Source: Acidobacteriota bacterium
GTDB lineage: Bacteria > Acidobacteriota > Terriglobia > UBA7540
Direction: 5' to 3'
NCBI GenBank assembly: GCA_021784615.1
Contig: JAJYHU010000380.1
Coordinates: forward strand, 1-10,609
Length of the DNA stretch: 10,609 nucleotides
A program made the position numbers and the translations under genes. Positions 7,530 through 10,609 of the stretch are shown here, piece after piece. Within the stretch, counting starts at the first letter, position 1; each line of letters starts with the position of its first letter. The notes beneath the pieces were generated by a model. That model had not been told where the DNA came from. It did no database searches and saw nothing but the letters and a program-made list of their open reading frames with translations.

Positions 7530-7600
7530 CATTCGGAGGCCGTTCGCTCGCCATGCCGAGCAGGTTGCCCGTCGTTCGGAACGCAGCGAGGAATCTGCTT
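7530..7600. repeat. 71-bp dispersed repeat, copy 1
   Basis: This segment aligns without gaps to 9298-9368 with 58 of 71 bases identical, including the identical 19-mer cgcagcgaggaatctgctt at its end (7582-7600). It starts 19 bases after the dehydratase stop, within the 182-base gap before the SDR. Internally it reads as imperfect 21-bp units of the form 'cattcgga..' / 'catgccga..' / 'cgttcgga..'. It contains no gene. The T7 run at about 7620 that follows has no GC stem in front of it. Confidence 0.7.
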
Positions 7601-7692
7601 CTAGCGGCGGGCGGCGTAGTTTTTTTGAAGACAACACTCAAAAGGTGTTCAATCGCGGGACGAACAAAATTCCAATCGAGGACGAATCAAGA

Positions 7693-8445
7693 ATGAGTGA
7701 ACAACCTTTTTTCAGTTTGCAAGGCCAGGTGGCCGTGGTCACCGGCGGAGGCCAGGGAATCGGCGAGGGCATTGCCCGGCGCTTTGCGGCCGCCGGAGCG
7801 CGCGTTGCCGTGCTGGATATGAAAGCGGACATGGCCCGCGCTGTGGCGGAAGCAATCGGCGGCGTCGCGGTTGAGTGTGACGTTGCTTCTGCCGCCTCCG
7901 TCGCGCGGGCCGTTGCGGAAGTTCGCCGGCGCCTTGGACCGATTGATATCCTGGTGAATAATGCGGGCATTACCGGAAGGAATTTATTGATGTGGGAGCT
8001 GGAGGAAAGCGATTTCGACCGCGTTTACGCCATTAACCTGAAAGGCGTCTTTTTGATGTGCAAGGCAGTCATCGGCGAAATGATCGAAAGGCGCTACGGC
8101 CGGATCGTGAACATCGCTTCCGTCGCCGGAAAGGAAGGCAATCCCACTCTGGCGCCCTACTCAAGCACCAAAGCGGGAGTGATTTGTCTCTCCAAAGCGC
8201 TCGCCAAGGAAGTGGCCGCCAAAGGGGACATCACCATCAACAGTGTCGCTCCGGCCGTCATTCAGACCAAGATCCTCGACACGCTTTCAAAAGAAACTGT
8301 GACCTACATGGTCAGCCGCATTCCCATGGGCCGCACCGGCAAGATTGAAGAAGTTGCAGCCCTGGTCCATTACTTGGCCTCTCGCGAGGCCTCCTTTACC
8401 ACAGGACAGTGTTATGACATTTCGGGTGGCCGCTCGACCTATTGA
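7693..8445 (+). CDS. Short-chain dehydrogenase, probably NAD-dependent sugar-acid dehydrogenase
   Basis: This 250-aa classical SDR has TGGGQGIG (17-24), NNAG (89-92) and catalytic N115, S143, Y156 and K160. Asp42 at the end of the second strand predicts NAD rather than NADP, unlike the other SDR at 3149. The segments IASVAGKEGNP (141-151), RIPMGRTGKIEE and the terminal YDISGGRSTY match SDRs that I recall being annotated loosely as FabG but often found with sugar-acid dehydratases, such as 2-keto-3-deoxy-L-rhamnonate or -L-fuconate 4-dehydrogenases. Being next to the enolase-type dehydratase supports that role. ATG 7693 is chosen over GTG 7645 because GAGGA lies about 10 bases upstream and family members begin a few residues before the glycine motif. 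The PAP2 gene starts 4 bases after the stop, so the two are probably cotranscribed. Confidence 0.85.
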   Translation: MSEQPFFSLQGQVAVVTGGGQGIGEGIARRFAAAGARVAVLDMKADMARAVAEAIGGVAVECDVASAASVARAVAEVRRRLGPIDILVNNAGITGRNLLMWELEESDFDRVYAINLKGVFLMCKAVIGEMIERRYGRIVNIASVAGKEGNPTLAPYSSTKAGVICLSKALAKEVAAKGDITINSVAPAVIQTKILDTLSKETVTYMVSRIPMGRTGKIEEVAALVHYLASREASFTTGQCYDISGGRSTY

Positions 8446-8449
8446 ACGG

Positions 8450-9271
8450 ATGAGCAGAGCGCGCTGGCGTATTGCGCTCCTGGGCTGTGTTTTTTTCGTG
8501 ATGGCTGGAGCTCAATTCCAGCCTCTCTTGCAATCTCAGGACACCCCAGGTTCCGAGCAGCCAGCCGATTCCAGAAGCGCGGCGCTCCCTTCACGAGATG
8601 TTTCCTGGAAGCTTTTCGCTCCCAATGTTCTTCATGACCAGAAGAGGATCTGGTTGTTTCCCAAAAGCCTGGCGCAAGGGAAACATTGGATTCCTACGCT
8701 TGCCTTCGCAGGCGCCACGGCAGCGCTCATCGCTCTCGATCCTCACGATGATCCGTACTTCCGCCGCACCCAAACCTTCAACCAATTCAACCAAGTGATG
8801 AGCAGCCGCAACGCCATCCTGGGCATGGCGCTTGTGCCTGCGTCTTTTTACGCGCTGGGTCTCGGCCGGCACGATTCTTACATGCAGAAAACCGTACAGC
8901 TTTCAGGGGAATCAGTCCTTGACTCGGAAATTTTGAATCTGGTGATTCGGGATGTCACTCGCCGCATTCCGCCAAAGGAAATTCCGCCCAATGGCGACTT
9001 CTCGGACTCATTCTTCATGCGGCACAAAGGCCCTTTTTACGTTGGGAACGGCGGTTTTCCCTCCGGCCACACCATCGCGGCTTTCTCGATAGCAACGATC
9101 TTTGCGGAGCGTTACCCAAGGCATTGCTGGGTTCCCTGGGTCGCTTACGGCCTGGCGGCTCTGGTGGGTTTTTCGCGGGTCACGCTTCAGGACCACTTCC
9201 CTTCCGACGTCTTTGCGGGAGCCGTGCTCGGTTTCAAAATCAGCCACTTCGTGGTGCTGCGCCCTCAGTAG
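8450..9271 (+). CDS. Exported PAP2-superfamily phosphatase
   Basis: This 273-aa protein has an N-terminal signal segment (basic residues 3-7, hydrophobic 8-19, possible cleavage after AGA21) and several hydrophobic stretches, so it is probably in the inner membrane or periplasm. Motif 2 is GFPSGH (202-207) and motif 3 is SRVTLQDHFPSD (242-253). H207, H249 and D253 are the expected catalytic residues of lipid or pyrophosphate phosphatases. Motif 1, normally K-x6-RP, is represented only by R167-x6-P174-P175, so the lysine is replaced by arginine and the arginine by proline. ATG 8450 is only 4 bases after the SDR stop and has no good Shine-Dalgarno, suggesting translational coupling. An in-frame ATG at 8414 inside the SDR gene is possible but would add a charged, non-signal leader. 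Substrate unknown (undecaprenyl-pyrophosphate, phosphatidate or similar). Confidence 0.85.
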   Translation: MSRARWRIALLGCVFFVMAGAQFQPLLQSQDTPGSEQPADSRSAALPSRDVSWKLFAPNVLHDQKRIWLFPKSLAQGKHWIPTLAFAGATAALIALDPHDDPYFRRTQTFNQFNQVMSSRNAILGMALVPASFYALGLGRHDSYMQKTVQLSGESVLDSEILNLVIRDVTRRIPPKEIPPNGDFSDSFFMRHKGPFYVGNGGFPSGHTIAAFSIATIFAERYPRHCWVPWVAYGLAALVGFSRVTLQDHFPSDVFAGAVLGFKISHFVVLRPQ

Positions 9272-9295
9272 TCGGCTGCTGAAAAGGGCGCCCGT

Positions 9296-9409
9296 CTCAT
9301 TCCGAGTCCGTTCGCCCGTCATGCTGAGCCCCTCGCCTGTCATTCCGAGCGCAGCGAGGAATCTGCTTTTGGCTCAGGGTAAACTCCGCGAGGAATCCGC
9401 CTTTCGGCT
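9296..9409. repeat. Composite repeat: 71-bp dispersed repeat copy 2 plus a degenerate extra unit
   Basis: The core 9298-9368 matches 7530-7600 (58/71). It divides into three adjacent 21-base units at 9296-9316, 9317-9337 and 9338-9358, each reading c/t-g/t-tcat-t/g-c-c/t-gag and then a variable half. A further partial copy follows at 9389-9409 (cgaggaatccgcctttcggct) matching 9355-9374 with a one-base gap. The array fills the gap between the convergent PAP2 and HAD genes. From memory, such 'gaggaatctgct' units are abundant between genes in Acidobacteriota. They are non-coding here. Confidence 0.7.
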
Positions 9410-9432
9410 ATGCACCCGCGCCCGGCGGGCGG

Positions 9433-10119
9433 TCAATTGCTGACAGGACTGAAAAGTTCCTGAAGTTTTTCAAGGCTGACGGCTTCAAAGCTTGGGACCG
9501 CCAGGTCCGCGAGCGGCCGGAGTTCCTCGATGGGAAAAGAAGAGGCCACGGCCACGCACTTCATCCCGGCGTTTTTCGCCGCGCCCACGCCCACATAGGA
9601 GTCTTCAAAGGCCACGGCCAGCGCGGGTTCCACGGCAAGGCGCCGGGCGGCCTTCAGGTAAATTTCCGGATCGGGCTTGGGATGAGTTACTTCATCCCCG
9701 GTGACGACCACGCGGAAATATTCGTGGTAGCCGAGAGCCTCCACCACAAAGTCCACATTCTTCTTCATCGCCGACGATGCCACCGCCATCGGCACCGCGG
9801 CCGCGTGGCATTCCCGGATCAGGCGGTCGAGCCCCGGCAAGGGCTTGGCGTGCGCCTTGAAAACCTTCCGGAAAATCGCTTCGATCTCTTCGCTCAGGCG
9901 CTTGGTCTCATCGTGCGCCAGATCCTGCCCCAGAAAGTGCCGGAACAGCGTGTCGTTGCGCTTGCCGAGAATCAGTTCCGGCAAGGTGGCGCGGTCGAAT
10001 GGAATCTGCCGCTCGTTCAGGAAATCGATCCACTTGGCAAGATGAAAAGGATTGCTGTCCACCAAAACGCCGTCCATATCGAAAATCACGGCGGCGGGTA
10101 ACTCCAGTTTGGTCTGCAT
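9433..10119 (-). CDS. HAD-superfamily hydrolase, beta-phosphoglucomutase-like
   Basis: This 228-aa cytosolic protein has all HAD motifs: DMDGVLVDS with nucleophile D14 and acid/base D16, motif II serine in AVASSAMKKN (S115/S116), motif III lysine in HPKPDP (K148) and motif IV FEDSYVGVGAAKNAGM (E172, D173). A helical C1-type cap occupies about residues 23-92. This is the profile of beta-phosphoglucomutase or small phosphosugar phosphatases such as 2-deoxyglucose-6-phosphatase-like enzymes. The two cannot be separated here. ATG 10117-10119 has GGAG about 6 bases upstream. The gene converges with PAP2 across the repeat gap and lies 165 bases downstream of the HIT gene on the same strand. That gap shows no convincing promoter or terminator, so joint transcription is possible. 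Confidence 0.88.
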   Translation of the reverse strand: MQTKLELPAAVIFDMDGVLVDSNPFHLAKWIDFLNERQIPFDRATLPELILGKRNDTLFRHFLGQDLAHDETKRLSEEIEAIFRKVFKAHAKPLPGLDRLIRECHAAAVPMAVASSAMKKNVDFVVEALGYHEYFRVVVTGDEVTHPKPDPEIYLKAARRLAVEPALAVAFEDSYVGVGAAKNAGMKCVAVASSFPIEELRPLADLAVPSFEAVSLEKLQELFSPVSN

Positions 10120-10284
10120 GAGGCTCCGTCAACTCTAAAGGATCAATTCTTAATTATGAGGGAGGAATGGAAAAACGGGAAGAGGAGTAGCGCGCCTCAC
10201 GGCAGTCTGAGCCTGTTTCCTTTACTCAGGACACACAACTTGGGTTATCACACGGACCCAAAAGCCCGGCGCCCCAAGACGTTA

Positions 10285-10609
10285 CTAGCGGAAGTAGCCG
10301 ATGAGCTTTTCGTAAGTCGTCGAAAGCTCCTGCGGCTCGACGCGCGTTTCTCCCACGACCGTCATGAAATTGGAATCTCCCGTCCAGCGCGGCAGAACGT
10401 GCAGATGGAGGTGGTGCTCAACGCCCGCGCCCGCGCACCGTCCGATGTTCAGTCCCACGTTATAACCCTCGGGATGGTAACAGTCCCGAAGGGCGCGCTG
10501 GATGCGCTGGGCGAGCGCCATCATTTCATTCACCGTTTCGGTGGGAAGCTCCGCCAGGTCCGCGATGTGCGCGTACGGGGCGATCATGGCGTGGCCGGTG
10601 GTGTAAGGG
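10285..10609 (-). CDS. HIT-family protein, Ap4A phosphorylase/hydrolase-like (partial, 5' end outside window)
   Basis: The frame is open to the window edge and ends at TAG 10285-10287, giving 107 residues. It begins within PYTTGHAMIAPYAH, the second strand pair of the HIT fold, so perhaps 50-60 N-terminal residues are missing. The histidine triad is EHHLHLHVLPRW (about 10394-10423), preceded by NVGLNIGRCAGAGV and followed by TGDSNFMTVV. This NxGxxxGAGxxxHxHxHxxPRW-GD-NFM arrangement is that of the Rv2613c-type Ap4A phosphorylases. These cleave or phosphorolyse diadenosine tetraphosphate and related dinucleotides. The internal ATG at 10587 is not the start, because the conserved strand continues upstream of it. 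Confidence 0.88.
   Translation of the reverse strand, partial: PYTTGHAMIAPYAHIADLAELPTETVNEMMALAQRIQRALRDCYHPEGYNVGLNIGRCAGAGVEHHLHLHVLPRWTGDSNFMTVVGETRVEPQELSTTYEKLIGYFR

Noticed and set aside
7619..7626. The T7 run after the first 71-bp repeat as a terminator of the dehydratase transcript.
   Set aside because: The GC-rich text in front of it (gcggcgggcggc) cannot fold on itself, so the hairpin part is missing.
9296..9409. The 21-bp units considered as a CRISPR array.
   Set aside because: The units are adjacent with no constant-length unique spacers, are imperfect, and no cas gene is present.
9419..9431. A small hairpin (cgccc / gggcg, 3-base loop) 2 bases past the HAD stop, as a terminator.
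   Set aside because: The stem is only 5 bp, there is no T-run, and GC-rich text gives such stems by chance.

Overview
The window is GC-rich (about 60 to 65% in the ordinary genes) bacterial chromosome. It carries small dispersed intergenic repeats built around 'cgaggaatctgct', short GC-rich hairpins, a YVTN-propeller/phosphoesterase lipoprotein and nonphosphorylative sugar-acid enzymes. This mix is what I associate with soil Acidobacteriota. The assignment is inference from style, not from a marker gene.

Layout. Positions 1-93 are the last 31 codons of a transposase (ISKra4-like tail), with a probable element end just after it and a 13-bp hairpin at 141-179. The minus strand then carries a 922-aa lipoprotein with a YVTN/YncE-type beta-propeller fused to a phosphoesterase domain (191-2959), a short-chain dehydrogenase (3149-3880) and a YbaK-type aminoacyl-tRNA deacylase (4152-4637). 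From about 4759 to 6026 lies an AT-richer block with two broken minus-strand genes. One is the C-terminal half of a GmrSD/DUF262-DUF1524-type endonuclease; the other is the N-terminal part of a conserved hypothetical protein. The junction between them also holds a short plus-strand ORF with a good ribosome binding site. I read this block as the scar of a lost defence or mobile island.

From 6338 the plus strand carries an L-rhamnonate-dehydratase-like enolase-superfamily enzyme, a second SDR and, four bases after it, an exported PAP2 phosphatase. The dehydratase/SDR pair fits two successive steps of a nonphosphorylative deoxysugar-acid route (dehydration to a 2-keto-3-deoxy acid, then NAD-dependent oxidation). 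The substrate cannot be fixed from sequence. The gaps after the dehydratase and after the PAP2 gene contain two copies of one 71-bp repeat, each made of imperfect 21-bp units. The right end has a minus-strand HAD phosphatase/phosphomutase-like gene and the C-terminal part of an Ap4A-phosphorylase-like HIT protein that runs off the window.

I found no CRISPR array, tRNA, rRNA or complete defence system. The parts most worth a second look are the truncated endonuclease/hypothetical-gene junction, the 71-bp repeat pair and the PAP2 protein with an altered first motif.
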